Shown here one piece after another: positions 1 to 7,390 of a stretch of DNA of 11,890 nt. Position numbers and translations under genes: made by a program. The notes beneath the pieces are model-generated. The model saw only the letters and a list, made by a program, of their open reading frames with translations. It was not told where the DNA came from and searched no databases. The stretch covers positions 1 through 11,890 of the forward strand of contig JAZOQZ010000037.1 in the NCBI GenBank assembly GCA_045656345.1, read 5' to 3'. The DNA comes from SIG452 sp045656345 (GTDB taxonomy: Bacteria > Bacillota > Clostridia > UMGS1840). Within the stretch, counting starts at the first letter, position 1. Every line of letters begins with the position of its first letter.

Positions 1-31
1 CTTAGCCTGGCGGTGTTTTTTATGTTGTGAT
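1..31. terminator. Possible half of a terminator cut by the window edge
   Basis: Read on the plus strand, a GC-rich run (GCCTGGCGGTG) is followed by six T residues. Read on the minus strand, just after the stop of the secreted beta-helix gene, it is A-rich sequence followed by CACCGCCAGGC. This is what one arm of a bidirectional intrinsic terminator would look like. The other arm would lie outside the window, so no stem can be shown. Confidence 0.25.
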
Positions 32-3000
32 TTATTTTCCGTAGGAATCCATCAGTTCTGCCTGGGTAATAATAGTACCTTCATCATAATCGGAAGAATT
101 GGGAAGCGCAGTTCCGTTATCAAATTTAAATCCGCCAATCATCCAGTCCAGCCCCTGAACGGTGATACGGAAGGTGTGATTACCTTTGGTTAAAGCATAT
201 TTACCGATAGTGTAATCCTTTAACGCCCAATCAGTTCTGGGGATGGAATATGCAGCCTGAATGGTATTACCGTCTAAATCCAATTTTGCGGTACAAGCAG
301 CACCGGAGGTGTTACCATCGCTGGCACGTAACGACAAGGTATAGGTGCCTGCTGTGGGAACATAGAAATCAAATTCCAGCCATTCACCGGGACGGGTATC
401 TCCCACTTCCCCACCGGGATATACGGATGGTTTGGAATGACTGATTTCATTGAATCTGTCGTACTCTTTTGCAATAATCCAACGGTTGATATCTAAAATT
501 TCTTCACTGGTGAAAGGAAGTTCGGGATAACGGTCGTATGCTAAAATTCTCCAGTTGGGTTCATCCACTTTATCCAGGAGACCTTTATAAGCATTCTGCA
601 AACCTGCTTCATTCATAATTGCCTGTGCAGCTGCAGGCCAGTTACCATTGGTTACTCTCACAGTGCCGGATTCGGAACATACGGAATCGTCACAAGCGTC
701 ATTTGTGGTGTCGGTAAAGTTATTTTTCGCCACACAACCGCTGATATTAACCCCTGCTCTTGCATAAATCATTGCATCGGAACCGGTTACCACGTTGTTT
801 TCCATGGTGATTGCTTCGGTACCTTCATCTAAGTAAATACCGCCACGGTAGTCCCCTGCGTTGATTAAGTAGTTATTGGAGATATGAGTGTTTTCCATAC
901 GGCTTAAGGTGTAAACATGAGCACCGTCGCTTGTTTTTTGTGTAACATTTTCAATTTTATTGTGAGTTACTCTAATGTCACGACAATCGGCAACATCTGC
1001 ACCCCATCCCCAGCCAACGGAAATGCCGGTGTAGGGAATATCTTTGATATCGTTATGGTGAACATTGATGTTTCCTGCATAGTAAACAGAAATTGCAGTA
1101 CAACCGGTAAATTCATTTGCCACACGACGAATCACGTTGTTTGCCACTTCCACATTCTTTACTCTCTGATGATCGGCAGGCATGGAGCTTCCATGGAGGA
1201 AGTGACCTACCACCAATGCAGTGCCGGAAATGTCACGGAAGATATTTCCTTCCACAACGGAATCGGTAACTGCGTTATCCATATTGATACCATTGGAGCC
1301 CAAACAAGCGAAATCGCAGTTTTTAATGGTGATGTTACTTGCACGGTTTACGGTAATCTGTGCCGCAAACATACGATCGGCATATCCAACACCGGAAGAA
1401 CCTGTGCAATACCATTCATCATCTGCCTGATTAAATTTCACGCCCTTGTCGGAAATTTCATTATAAGCACCATATTTAAAGGTTAGATTATTCAGTTCGA
1501 TATTGGAAATTTTATTAGAAACCGAGCTTCCCGAAATATTCAGCATTTTTTCGGTAGTACCTGCATACACCTCAGCAGTTTTCATATTTTCTTCTGCATA
1601 AGGATAGTAGTACATCTTTTTCGCAGTTTTATCGAAGTAGAATTCGCCGGGTTCATCCAATAATTCCAGAGCGTTTTCGATGAAGAAAGTACGGCTTGTA
1701 CCAATCATCAGATGAGAATAACCCTGCGTGGTATGTGTTGCCCACTGAGGCTGCTGCATATCAAATACAGTAGTAACACGGCCGCGGGTAATGTCATTGA
1801 CCGGAGTTCTGGATAAGGTCCATAAAATAGGCCAACAAATCATTACATCTTCCGGATTGGTGGTAATGTTCGGGATGTTGGTATTGGGAATTTTAAAGCC
1901 GTCAGACTCATAAGCGCTACCTGTTTTGCTGTACAGTTCAGAAGGCTGATACAGATAACGGCTTCTTGCCAATACTGCAGGATTATCATTGATGTATAAG
2001 GTTCTGGTTGCACTGATGTTGGAAGCGTCTGCCACCCAGATGGGAGAATCTGCCTGTTTGGTCCAACCTTCCACCTTGGTACCTGCATTGAACACGGGCG
2101 GATTGTTGATATCGTCACCTTTATAAATTACTTTATATCCGTTCTGACCACTAACAGAATCATCAATTGTCATCATTTCGGTAACGGGATAGTTTCCTCC
2201 TGCAAAATGAACCACAATATCTTCATCCATATCAGAGGTTAAACCCGCAACAATTTCATTGGCTCTTTCTAAGGTTTTTACGGGTGCATCCTGACTACCG
2301 TCGTTGGCATCGTTTCCATTGGGAGCCACATAAATATCGGCATAAGTATATAAATCGGGATTTTCCACTTCCAAGGCGGTACCGATATATGGAGTAAGGT
2401 TATCATCCATAATGAACGTTTTGAAATGATTTGTTACAGGAGTGTCCAAAGATACGGTATAATTAACTTTTGTTCCCTCTGCCTGCAAGGTGAAATTAAC
2501 AGGATTCACGTTCACAGCAACCAGTTTATCAAAAGCATCATAATCGGCAATCACGAAATTTAAGGTATCCGGATTTTGGTTCAGCTTCAGATAATCAAAG
2601 GAGGCGGTAGAGGTTTCCACATCAATTTCCAGATTACTGCAAATAGTTAATTCTTTTTTAGTGGGAATTTTGCAATCCTCCATTGTGGGAGTGATACCAT
2701 TATCATATAAGGAAGAAGTGGCTTTGAGTTCATAGTTAATCACTTCACAGCCTTCGCTTCCCACATTCTGCAAATAAATGGAAGCATCTCCCTGCTTCAG
2801 ATATACAAACAGATACTCTCCGTTTTCATCAAACATATAGTACTGACTGGTGGTATCCACCGGAAGATCTGCCTTGTAACCATTGGCAAAGGTGCGAAGA
2901 ACGGTATCACCGCCTTTGGTTCTTGCCTGGATATAATAAAAACCGGTTTTTGGAACTTCCACATCGAATCTTACCCATCCTTGAGGATCAATCCAGATAT

Positions 3001-3706
3001 AAGAGGAACGAGAAGATGTTGCATCGCTATAATCCCGTACATTTGCCCATAAGGTAGAGCCTGTTCCAGGAGTATCGATGGATTTGGTAGTGATATTTTC
3101 AGGATACTGCGGCACCTGTTTTACCAACGGTAAGAAATCCAGGGATTTGGTAGCACCGCCTTTATCCAGACGTCCTAAGTCCAATAAAGCAAGCAACGCG
3201 TTATAATCATTACTATCCCCTAAAAGCTCCACTTTAATCGTGTTTTTCCCTTTGGTTAAATAAATCAGCTGGTCCTGGGAATAGGTGCTGCTCCAACCGG
3301 CAGTACCGATGGTATGCTCGGTATAGTATCCCTCTTCTGTAGTGACACGGAAGGTGGTGGTATCCCGTCCTCGAACCCAGGTGGTACGAAGCTGCATTAC
3401 ATAAACGCCGGTATAAGGAACATTTACTTCTAAGTTTGCCCAGTCAGTATAAACCATAACAAAGCCGCCGTTTCCATCCCATGGAGTAGCGGAAGAGGCT
3501 TTATAGTCTACACCTGCAACTGATTCGGTTCCGCCGGAACCACTTTTTGCCAGCGCATTTTTCGGTGCGAATTCACCAACATAGCCGTTTTTGTAGGTGG
3601 AAGAAACGCTGTTGTACGCCCCGTTAAAGGTGGGCGTTGCCGCTGCTACGGGAAGCATGCCAAAAATCATACAGCACGCCAGCAGAAGCGTTAATAGTTT
3701 TTTCAT
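32..3706 (-). CDS. Large secreted right-handed parallel beta-helix protein with carbohydrate-binding-like domains, probable glycoside hydrolase or lyase
   Basis: This is a 1224-residue exported protein, probably acting outside the cell on a plant or host glycan. Residues 1-23 form a signal peptide: MKK, a leucine-rich core, then AAA. Two CBM6/35-like beta-sandwich domains follow at about 30-178 and 196-330, the second marked by FDVEVPKTGFYYIQART. A third beta-sandwich-like segment lies at about 355-447. The beta-helix domain starts at about 457 with DIYVAPNGNDANDG and runs to about 1005, with many N-I/V-x-N coil repeats. A third CBM6-like domain is at about 1085-1200. The helix resembles GH141/GH120-type proteins: a W-x-A-D/LYIND-PAVLAR segment, an EPGEFYFD segment and a GIYLDEGT turn. 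D927, D960 and E961 are candidate acidic catalytic residues by inference only. I chose the ATG at 3706 because AGAGGGA lies 7-8 bases upstream and MKK begins a clean signal peptide; an in-frame ATG ten codons earlier lacks both. No SLH, sortase or dockerin anchor is visible. Substrate unknown. Confidence 0.9.
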   Translation of the reverse strand: MKKLLTLLLACCMIFGMLPVAAATPTFNGAYNSVSSTYKNGYVGEFAPKNALAKSGSGGTESVAGVDYKASSATPWDGNGGFVMVYTDWANLEVNVPYTGVYVMQLRTTWVRGRDTTTFRVTTEEGYYTEHTIGTAGWSSTYSQDQLIYLTKGKNTIKVELLGDSNDYNALLALLDLGRLDKGGATKSLDFLPLVKQVPQYPENITTKSIDTPGTGSTLWANVRDYSDATSSRSSYIWIDPQGWVRFDVEVPKTGFYYIQARTKGGDTVLRTFANGYKADLPVDTTSQYYMFDENGEYLFVYLKQGDASIYLQNVGSEGCEVINYELKATSSLYDNGITPTMEDCKIPTKKELTICSNLEIDVETSTASFDYLKLNQNPDTLNFVIADYDAFDKLVAVNVNPVNFTLQAEGTKVNYTVSLDTPVTNHFKTFIMDDNLTPYIGTALEVENPDLYTYADIYVAPNGNDANDGSQDAPVKTLERANEIVAGLTSDMDEDIVVHFAGGNYPVTEMMTIDDSVSGQNGYKVIYKGDDINNPPVFNAGTKVEGWTKQADSPIWVADASNISATRTLYINDNPAVLARSRYLYQPSELYSKTGSAYESDGFKIPNTNIPNITTNPEDVMICWPILWTLSRTPVNDITRGRVTTVFDMQQPQWATHTTQGYSHLMIGTSRTFFIENALELLDEPGEFYFDKTAKKMYYYPYAEENMKTAEVYAGTTEKMLNISGSSVSNKISNIELNNLTFKYGAYNEISDKGVKFNQADDEWYCTGSSGVGYADRMFAAQITVNRASNITIKNCDFACLGSNGINMDNAVTDSVVEGNIFRDISGTALVVGHFLHGSSMPADHQRVKNVEVANNVIRRVANEFTGCTAISVYYAGNINVHHNDIKDIPYTGISVGWGWGADVADCRDIRVTHNKIENVTQKTSDGAHVYTLSRMENTHISNNYLINAGDYRGGIYLDEGTEAITMENNVVTGSDAMIYARAGVNISGCVAKNNFTDTTNDACDDSVCSESGTVRVTNGNWPAAAQAIMNEAGLQNAYKGLLDKVDEPNWRILAYDRYPELPFTSEEILDINRWIIAKEYDRFNEISHSKPSVYPGGEVGDTRPGEWLEFDFYVPTAGTYTLSLRASDGNTSGAACTAKLDLDGNTIQAAYSIPRTDWALKDYTIGKYALTKGNHTFRITVQGLDWMIGGFKFDNGTALPNSSDYDEGTIITQAELMDSYGK

Positions 3707-3764
3707 AAACACATCCCTCTCTGTAATGTTTATCAATCCTGATAATGTTGTGCATTTTCAACAA

Positions 3765-3787
3765 TGGCAAACAAAAAAAATTTGCCA
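3765..3787. promoter_or_regulatory. Perfect 7-9-7 inverted repeat in the leader of the secreted gene, candidate operator
   Basis: The arms TGGCAAA (3765-3771) and TTTGCCA (3781-3787) are perfect inverted complements around a 9-base, almost pure A spacer. The repeat covers about +3 to +25 relative to the transcription start inferred from the adjacent minus-strand promoter. That is a classical place for a repressor operator, and it could also form a small RNA hairpin in the leader. It does not match the half-site seen in the other two promoter regions. Confidence 0.5.
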
Positions 3788-3796
3788 CCATTACAC

Positions 3797-3825
3797 ATTA
3801 TACCAAGTTTCTTTAGATTTGTAAA
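3797..3825 (-). promoter_or_regulatory. Sigma-A promoter with extended -10 for the secreted beta-helix gene
   Basis: On the minus strand a TTTACA -35 box (3820-3825) is separated by exactly 17 bases from a perfect TATAAT -10 box (3797-3802). A TG dinucleotide one base before the -10 makes it an extended -10. Transcription would start near 3790, giving a leader of about 85 bases before the ATG at 3706. This implies the gene is transcribed independently of the isomerase gene upstream, which has its own terminator. Confidence 0.8.
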
Positions 3826-3891
3826 CCGCATATCTGATGTTTCAAGTCACGAAAATTTGCTAATATTCGTCATCTTCTTGAATTTTATTAC

Positions 3892-3929
3892 AAAAAAAGA
3901 ACTCAAGAGTTTCCTCCTGAGTTCTTTTT
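3892..3929 (-). terminator. Intrinsic terminator of the isomerase gene
   Basis: On the minus strand, 16 bases after the isomerase stop, AGAACTCAGGAG pairs with CTCTTGAGTTCT (one G-U pair) around a GAAA tetraloop, followed by seven T residues. The 5' flank is A-rich, so the hairpin may also work on the plus strand, although no plus-strand gene ends there. Confidence 0.9.
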
Positions 3930-3945
3930 GAATATCCACGATAAA

Positions 3946-5337
3946 TTAGAATACTTTGGTTTCGATATTTAAGTATTTTTCAAATGCTTCCACTAAAGCA
4001 TCTTTGGAATTGCTTAAGGAAATACCAACGTGATGTTTGTAGCCGTTATCAGCCATATACATACAAATATCGTTGATGCCTTCTTTTTCTACAACTTTAC
4101 CGGAACCGAAGAATTCAGCATCAAAGGGATCATCGGTGAATTTACCGTCGGAAACAAATGCCAGCACTTTACCGTTTTCGGTTCTGATGCTACCCCAGGT
4201 AATATCGCCGGAACGGATTTTCGCTTTGTTAACACCGGCACCGGTACCGGGACCGAAGGTTTTCTTGAACATTAAGTGTTCAATGGTTTCCCCTTTTTCT
4301 TCCATCATGTTAATCGGTACGGGACCACAGTGGAACATGATTGCTTTATCTTTGGAATCGCCGTAGTTATTGTTGAAGTCCAATAAGGTAACGGGAGAAC
4401 CACCCACTAAGGACAATGCTCTCATCATTGCCGCATTTACGATATCAGTTTCACAAGCAGTTGCAATGCCTTTGTGGTTTAAGATACCAACACAGGTACA
4501 AGGAGCAATTGCCATTTCGGTCTGGAATTCAGGCCAACATCTGATTGCTAAAGCGTCCAGATTCAGTTCTTGTACCAAATCTTCCAGAACGATTTCCAAT
4601 TTTGCCATAGCGGTCAGTTTATCGTCGCCCCATTCGCCTAAATTGGTTACAGCCAGGATTTCTTCCTTCATTGCAGGAATTTTTGCTTCATCCACTTTTT
4701 TGATTCTAGCAAACACTTCGCTTAAATCGATGGTTTCCACGTTGATACCTGCGTTCTGCAGGGCAATTTCATCCACACGAACAGTTTTGAAAGCAGAAGT
4801 TCTTGCACCAATGCAACCAATATTGAAGCTCTTCATACCGTCAACAACACGGCAGATTCTTTCAAATTTATCCAAATCTTTTTGGAAGGATTCAGAAGAA
4901 GGAGTGGATACGAAATCGGTGGTCTGGGTGAATTTGATACCTGCCTGACGCAGAGCATTGCACATTGCAAATTTACCACACATTGCATCACGTCTGTGTG
5001 CAAAGTCCATTTTACCCAGTTCATCAGGATATGCCTGAACTAAAATCGGCACTTTTACATCTTTTAATGCAACCAGTGCACCATTTTCATCACCAAAGTT
5101 GGGTAAGCAAAGGATTACGCCTTTGTATTTACCTTCGTTTTCCTTTAAGAAATCTGCAAAAATTTTACCTTCTGCGATGGTTTCAATTGCACCGTATCTG
5201 GTTTTGTCTAAATCAGGATAGATGCAGTCACAACCTGCTGCTTTGATTGCAGCAACCATTTCTTCTCTTGCAGAAGCTATAACTTCACCGGGGAAAAATC
5301 CACGGTTACCGATATATAATGCATAAGTTAAACTCAT
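3946..5337 (-). CDS. L-fucose/L-arabinose isomerase-like cytoplasmic sugar isomerase
   Basis: This 463-residue protein belongs to the FucI/AraA-like aldose-ketose isomerase superfamily, which uses a divalent metal to convert an aldose to the matching ketose. E296 (CETDIV) and D320 (TLLDFNN) are 24 residues apart, the same spacing as the metal ligands E337 and D361 of E. coli FucI; H435 or H436 (YKHHVGIS) fits the third ligand. There is no signal peptide. It is shorter than classical FucI (about 590 residues) and resembles the shorter, poorly characterised relatives. GGAG lies about 10 bases before the ATG. The gene is divergent from the PocR/AraC regulator, with 126 bases between them, and has its own terminator. 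The ketose 3-epimerase nearby suggests the two act in sequence. The true sugar (fucose, arabinose, a rarer deoxy or sulfo sugar) cannot be read from the sequence. Confidence 0.85.
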   Translation of the reverse strand: MSLTYALYIGNRGFFPGEVIASAREEMVAAIKAAGCDCIYPDLDKTRYGAIETIAEGKIFADFLKENEGKYKGVILCLPNFGDENGALVALKDVKVPILVQAYPDELGKMDFAHRRDAMCGKFAMCNALRQAGIKFTQTTDFVSTPSSESFQKDLDKFERICRVVDGMKSFNIGCIGARTSAFKTVRVDEIALQNAGINVETIDLSEVFARIKKVDEAKIPAMKEEILAVTNLGEWGDDKLTAMAKLEIVLEDLVQELNLDALAIRCWPEFQTEMAIAPCTCVGILNHKGIATACETDIVNAAMMRALSLVGGSPVTLLDFNNNYGDSKDKAIMFHCGPVPINMMEEKGETIEHLMFKKTFGPGTGAGVNKAKIRSGDITWGSIRTENGKVLAFVSDGKFTDDPFDAEFFGSGKVVEKEGINDICMYMADNGYKHHVGISLSNSKDALVEAFEKYLNIETKVF

Positions 5338-5357
5338 AATGTTGTTCTCCTTTTATG

Positions 5358-5391
5358 GTAAAAATGTTTTATTATAAAAGAACATTTTTAC
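5358..5391. promoter_or_regulatory. Perfect 11-12-11 inverted repeat between isomerase and AraC genes, candidate operator
   Basis: GTAAAAATGTT (5358-5368) and AACATTTTTAC (5381-5391) are perfect inverted complements around a 12-base spacer. The spacer contains the isomerase -10 box, so a bound protein would cover that promoter. Relative to the divergent regulator promoter the repeat lies at about -45 to -78, a usual activator position. One site could therefore control both genes. Confidence 0.6.
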
Positions 5392-5399
5392 TTATTTTT
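5371..5399 (-). promoter_or_regulatory. Isomerase promoter with good -10 and no recognisable -35
   Basis: A perfect TATAAT is present on the minus strand at 5371-5376. Seventeen bases upstream lies AAAAAT, nothing like TTGACA. The inferred start near 5364 gives a leader of about 27 bases including the GGAG ribosome binding site. A strong -10 without a -35 suggests dependence on an activator, plausibly the divergent AraC protein. Confidence 0.5.
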
Positions 5400-5400
5400 C

Positions 5401-5429
5401 TTGACTTACGTTTTTCGTTTTTGTATAAT
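5401..5429 (+). promoter_or_regulatory. Sigma-A promoter of the PocR/AraC regulator
   Basis: TTGACT (5401-5406) and TATAAT (5424-5429) are separated by exactly 17 bases, so the promoter is close to consensus. The start would be near 5436, and AGGTG lies 7 bases before the ATG at 5464. The regulator is probably made constitutively at some level. Confidence 0.85.
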
Positions 5430-5463
5430 GAAAGTGATATTCTAAAAAAAGCAGGTGTAATCT

Positions 5464-6315
5464 ATGGTTTTAAAATATGATTTAGAAAAAATCAAAGCCT
5501 TTTTAACTGATTTTCATAATATGACAGGCTTAACCGTCAGCTTCTGGGATGCCGAAATGAATCAGCTTGCCTTTATGCCCCAAAAGATGCCCGCTTTTTG
5601 TCAGCTGATTAAACAAGTTCCTTCAGGAAAGAAAGCTTGTCTGACTTGTGATAAAAAGCTGATTGTGGAGTGCAACCGTAAGTTGAAACCTATCACAGCA
5701 AAGTGCCACGCAGGTTTGGTTGACACGGCAATGCCCATTATGTACCACGAAAAGCCCTTGGGGTTTATCCTGTTCGGACAGATTAAAGACGGCTCCTTAA
5801 CCCATGAAGAATCAGAAACTCTGCTTCAGGAATTGGGCAAAAAGCTGTCACTTCCTGAGGAAAAATTAGCGGAGGCGTATCAATCCACCAAAAAGCTGTT
5901 GCCTCAGGCAATTGAGTCCACTGCCAATATTCTTCATTATGCCACCTTGCAGCTTTTAATCAGCAAAACCATTGATATGGGTGACCACACCCTCGTTAAT
6001 CAGATTGACGAGTATCTTAAACTGAATTTGGAAAATCCGCTTTCTGTTTCCGAAATCTGCGAGGAATTCGGTGTTTCCAAAAACCGCCTGTATGCTCTTT
6101 GGAAAAAGCATTTTAATGTTACGGTTGCCGACTACATCTTAAATTTACGTCTGGAAAAAGCAAAGCATCTTTTAACCAACACTGATCTTCGGGTTCACAC
6201 CGTCTGCTCCATGGTTGGTATTTCCGACTACAACTATTTTTCCAAACTTTTCAAAAAGCATTGCGGAACCTCCTGCAGAGATTACAGAAAACAGTTCCCT
6301 CTCAATTTAAAATAG
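5464..6315 (+). CDS. AraC-family transcriptional regulator with N-terminal PocR sensory domain
   Basis: A 283-residue cytoplasmic regulator. Residues 5-165 form a PocR-type ligand-binding domain, recognised from the cysteine pattern C46, C59-x2-C62, C70 and the CHAGLVDTAMPI block at 81-92, followed by GFILFGQ at 100-106. Residues 182-280 form the AraC DNA-binding domain with two helix-turn-helix units: VSEICEEFGVSKNRLY, then VHTVCSMVGISDYNYFSKLFK. PocR domains sense small hydrocarbon-type ligands (PocR itself responds to 1,2-propanediol), and the conserved cysteines may bind a metal. The gene is divergent from the isomerase and ends two bases from the convergent epimerase stop codon, so it is the obvious local regulator. 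Targets are likely the isomerase and epimerase, whose promoters both have a TATAAT but no -35. Family assignment is strong; the inducer is unknown. Confidence 0.93.
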   Translation: MVLKYDLEKIKAFLTDFHNMTGLTVSFWDAEMNQLAFMPQKMPAFCQLIKQVPSGKKACLTCDKKLIVECNRKLKPITAKCHAGLVDTAMPIMYHEKPLGFILFGQIKDGSLTHEESETLLQELGKKLSLPEEKLAEAYQSTKKLLPQAIESTANILHYATLQLLISKTIDMGDHTLVNQIDEYLKLNLENPLSVSEICEEFGVSKNRLYALWKKHFNVTVADYILNLRLEKAKHLLTNTDLRVHTVCSMVGISDYNYFSKLFKKHCGTSCRDYRKQFPLNLK

Positions 6316-6317
6316 CA

Positions 6318-7202
6318 TTACGCCATATTGTATTTTTTCAGCATTTCTTTTTCAAAGTTTAATAAAAATGCTGCTTCTTTATCGATGGTTGCTTCACAGG
6401 GATTTTCAACTAAATCACGGAATACGTGAATGTCACGACCTACTTCCCCACCCTGCATTACGAAGGGTTCGGAAACGATTCTGCCTTTATAGTTGATATC
6501 AGACAGTGCGCCGAAGATTTCATCCCAGTTTAAGTGACCTCTGCCGGGTGCGGTACGGTTGTTTTCACCGGTGTGGAAGCTGGTCAGCTTGTCACCTACC
6601 AAACGGATTGCATCACCGATATTGTTTTCTTCAATGTTCATATGATAGGTATCGAGCAGAACACCGATGTTGGGGCTATCGAAGTTGGAAATATAATCCA
6701 GAGCTTCTGCAGCAGTGTTAATCAAGCAGGTTTCAAAACGGTTTACTGCTTCTACACAGTAAGTAACGCCACATTCTTCTGCAACTTTTAAGATTTCTTT
6801 CATACTCTTGATACTCTGATTCCAGTATGCGCTCTTATCGTTTAAGATTTCGCTGGGGCATCCCCATCCTGCATAGCTTACGCCGGATAATAAAGTACCG
6901 CCGCCAACTTTCATTTTGCGGATAATATTCTGTAAGTATTCTACGCCGCCTTTTCTTTTTGCTTCATCTAAAGAAGAAACGTCATAAGCGGGGTCTAAAC
7001 CTAAGCTGTAGGTCAGTTCGATACCCACTTCGTCAGCCAATGCTTTTAAGGAACGGATTTTATCGTCGCTCATTTCTAATAAGGGCTGTGCCTGGAATTC
7101 CAATACATCAAAGCCGATTTCTTTTGCTTTTCTGATGTACTTTGCATGGTCTGCATCCCAGTTCTTTTCCCAGAAATTCATAAAAATACCTAATTTGTTC
7201 AT
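6318..7202 (-). CDS. Ketose 3-epimerase of the D-tagatose/D-psicose 3-epimerase family
   Basis: A 294-residue TIM-barrel sugar epimerase. It closely follows the D-psicose (allulose) 3-epimerase of Clostridium cellulolyticum over its whole length: YCVEAVNRFE, VLLDTYHMNIEE, SFHTGENNR, PGRGHLNWDEI and VSEPFV all have direct counterparts. The metal and catalytic residues E151, D184, H210 and E245 are present, each shifted by one residue from that enzyme (E150, D183, H209, E244), as are E157 and R216 for substrate binding. It probably inverts C3 of a free ketose in the cytoplasm, using Mn or Co, and could accept the product of the neighbouring isomerase. AAGGAGG lies 8 bases before the ATG. The stop codon faces the regulator stop two bases away, and no terminator is visible there, so transcripts may run into each other. 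Substrate choice within the family cannot be decided from sequence. Confidence 0.9.
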   Translation of the reverse strand: MNKLGIFMNFWEKNWDADHAKYIRKAKEIGFDVLEFQAQPLLEMSDDKIRSLKALADEVGIELTYSLGLDPAYDVSSLDEAKRKGGVEYLQNIIRKMKVGGGTLLSGVSYAGWGCPSEILNDKSAYWNQSIKSMKEILKVAEECGVTYCVEAVNRFETCLINTAAEALDYISNFDSPNIGVLLDTYHMNIEENNIGDAIRLVGDKLTSFHTGENNRTAPGRGHLNWDEIFGALSDINYKGRIVSEPFVMQGGEVGRDIHVFRDLVENPCEATIDKEAAFLLNFEKEMLKKYNMA

Positions 7203-7254
7203 AATTTAGGCCTCCTTATATATGAAATATATAAATATATTTTTTACTAATTCT

Positions 7255-7260
7255 ATTATA
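7255..7260 (-). promoter_or_regulatory. Isolated -10 box upstream of the epimerase gene
   Basis: A perfect TATAAT on the minus strand would start transcription near 7248, giving a leader of about 46 bases. No TTGACA-like -35 is found 16-18 bases upstream. This repeats the pattern of the isomerase promoter and suggests positive control by a DNA-binding protein. Confidence 0.45.
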
Positions 7261-7306
7261 GCGGAATCTCACTCCGGAAAATAGCTAATTTTTTCCCATA
7301 AATATG

Positions 7307-7337
7307 GTAATTTTGTTTTACAACGTGACAAAATTAC
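7307..7337. promoter_or_regulatory. Perfect 10-11-10 inverted repeat upstream of the epimerase, candidate operator
   Basis: GTAATTTTGT (7307-7316) and ACAAAATTAC (7328-7337) are perfect inverted complements with an 11-base spacer. The site lies about 59-89 bases upstream of the inferred epimerase start, a good place for an activator. Its left half, read from 7303, is TATGGTAATTTTGTT, matching TATGGTAAAAATGTT at 5354-5368 in 12 of 15 positions. A second small dyad, CCATA-AA-TATGG (7296-7307), abuts it. Confidence 0.55.
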
Positions 7338-7347
7338 ACGGTTATAT

Positions 7348-7386
7348 GCACAAAAGACCGTCAACGTCCTTTGTGCTTTTTGTTTT
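7348..7386 (+). terminator. Terminator-like hairpin with T tract between epimerase and cotJA
   Basis: GCACAAA (7348-7354) pairs with TTTGTGC (7370-7376), with an inner GAC/GTC pair set after one mismatch, followed by TTTTTGTTTTA. The orientation is plus-strand, yet no plus-strand gene lies directly upstream. It would insulate cotJ from read-through, or end a short unrecognised transcript. Confidence 0.5.
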
Positions 7387-7390
7387 ATTT

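Noticed and set aside
917..1486. Plus-strand open frame of 189 codons
   Set aside because: It lies wholly antisense to the beta-helix coding region, has no ribosome binding site or recognisable domain, and its cysteine- and histidine-rich composition is typical of a reverse-strand shadow.
3746..3763. TGTTG/CAACA 5-base dyad in the secreted gene leader
   Set aside because: Five-base arms with an 8-base spacer are expected by chance at this base composition.
3597..3824. Plus-strand frame covering the secreted gene start and its leader
   Set aside because: It runs antisense over the signal peptide, promoter and dyad of the secreted gene, and its C-terminal part is only intergenic sequence.
4370..4948. 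Plus-strand open frame of 192 codons
   Set aside because: Antisense to the isomerase gene, whose conserved metal ligands show it is the real coding strand; no promoter or ribosome binding site supports this frame.
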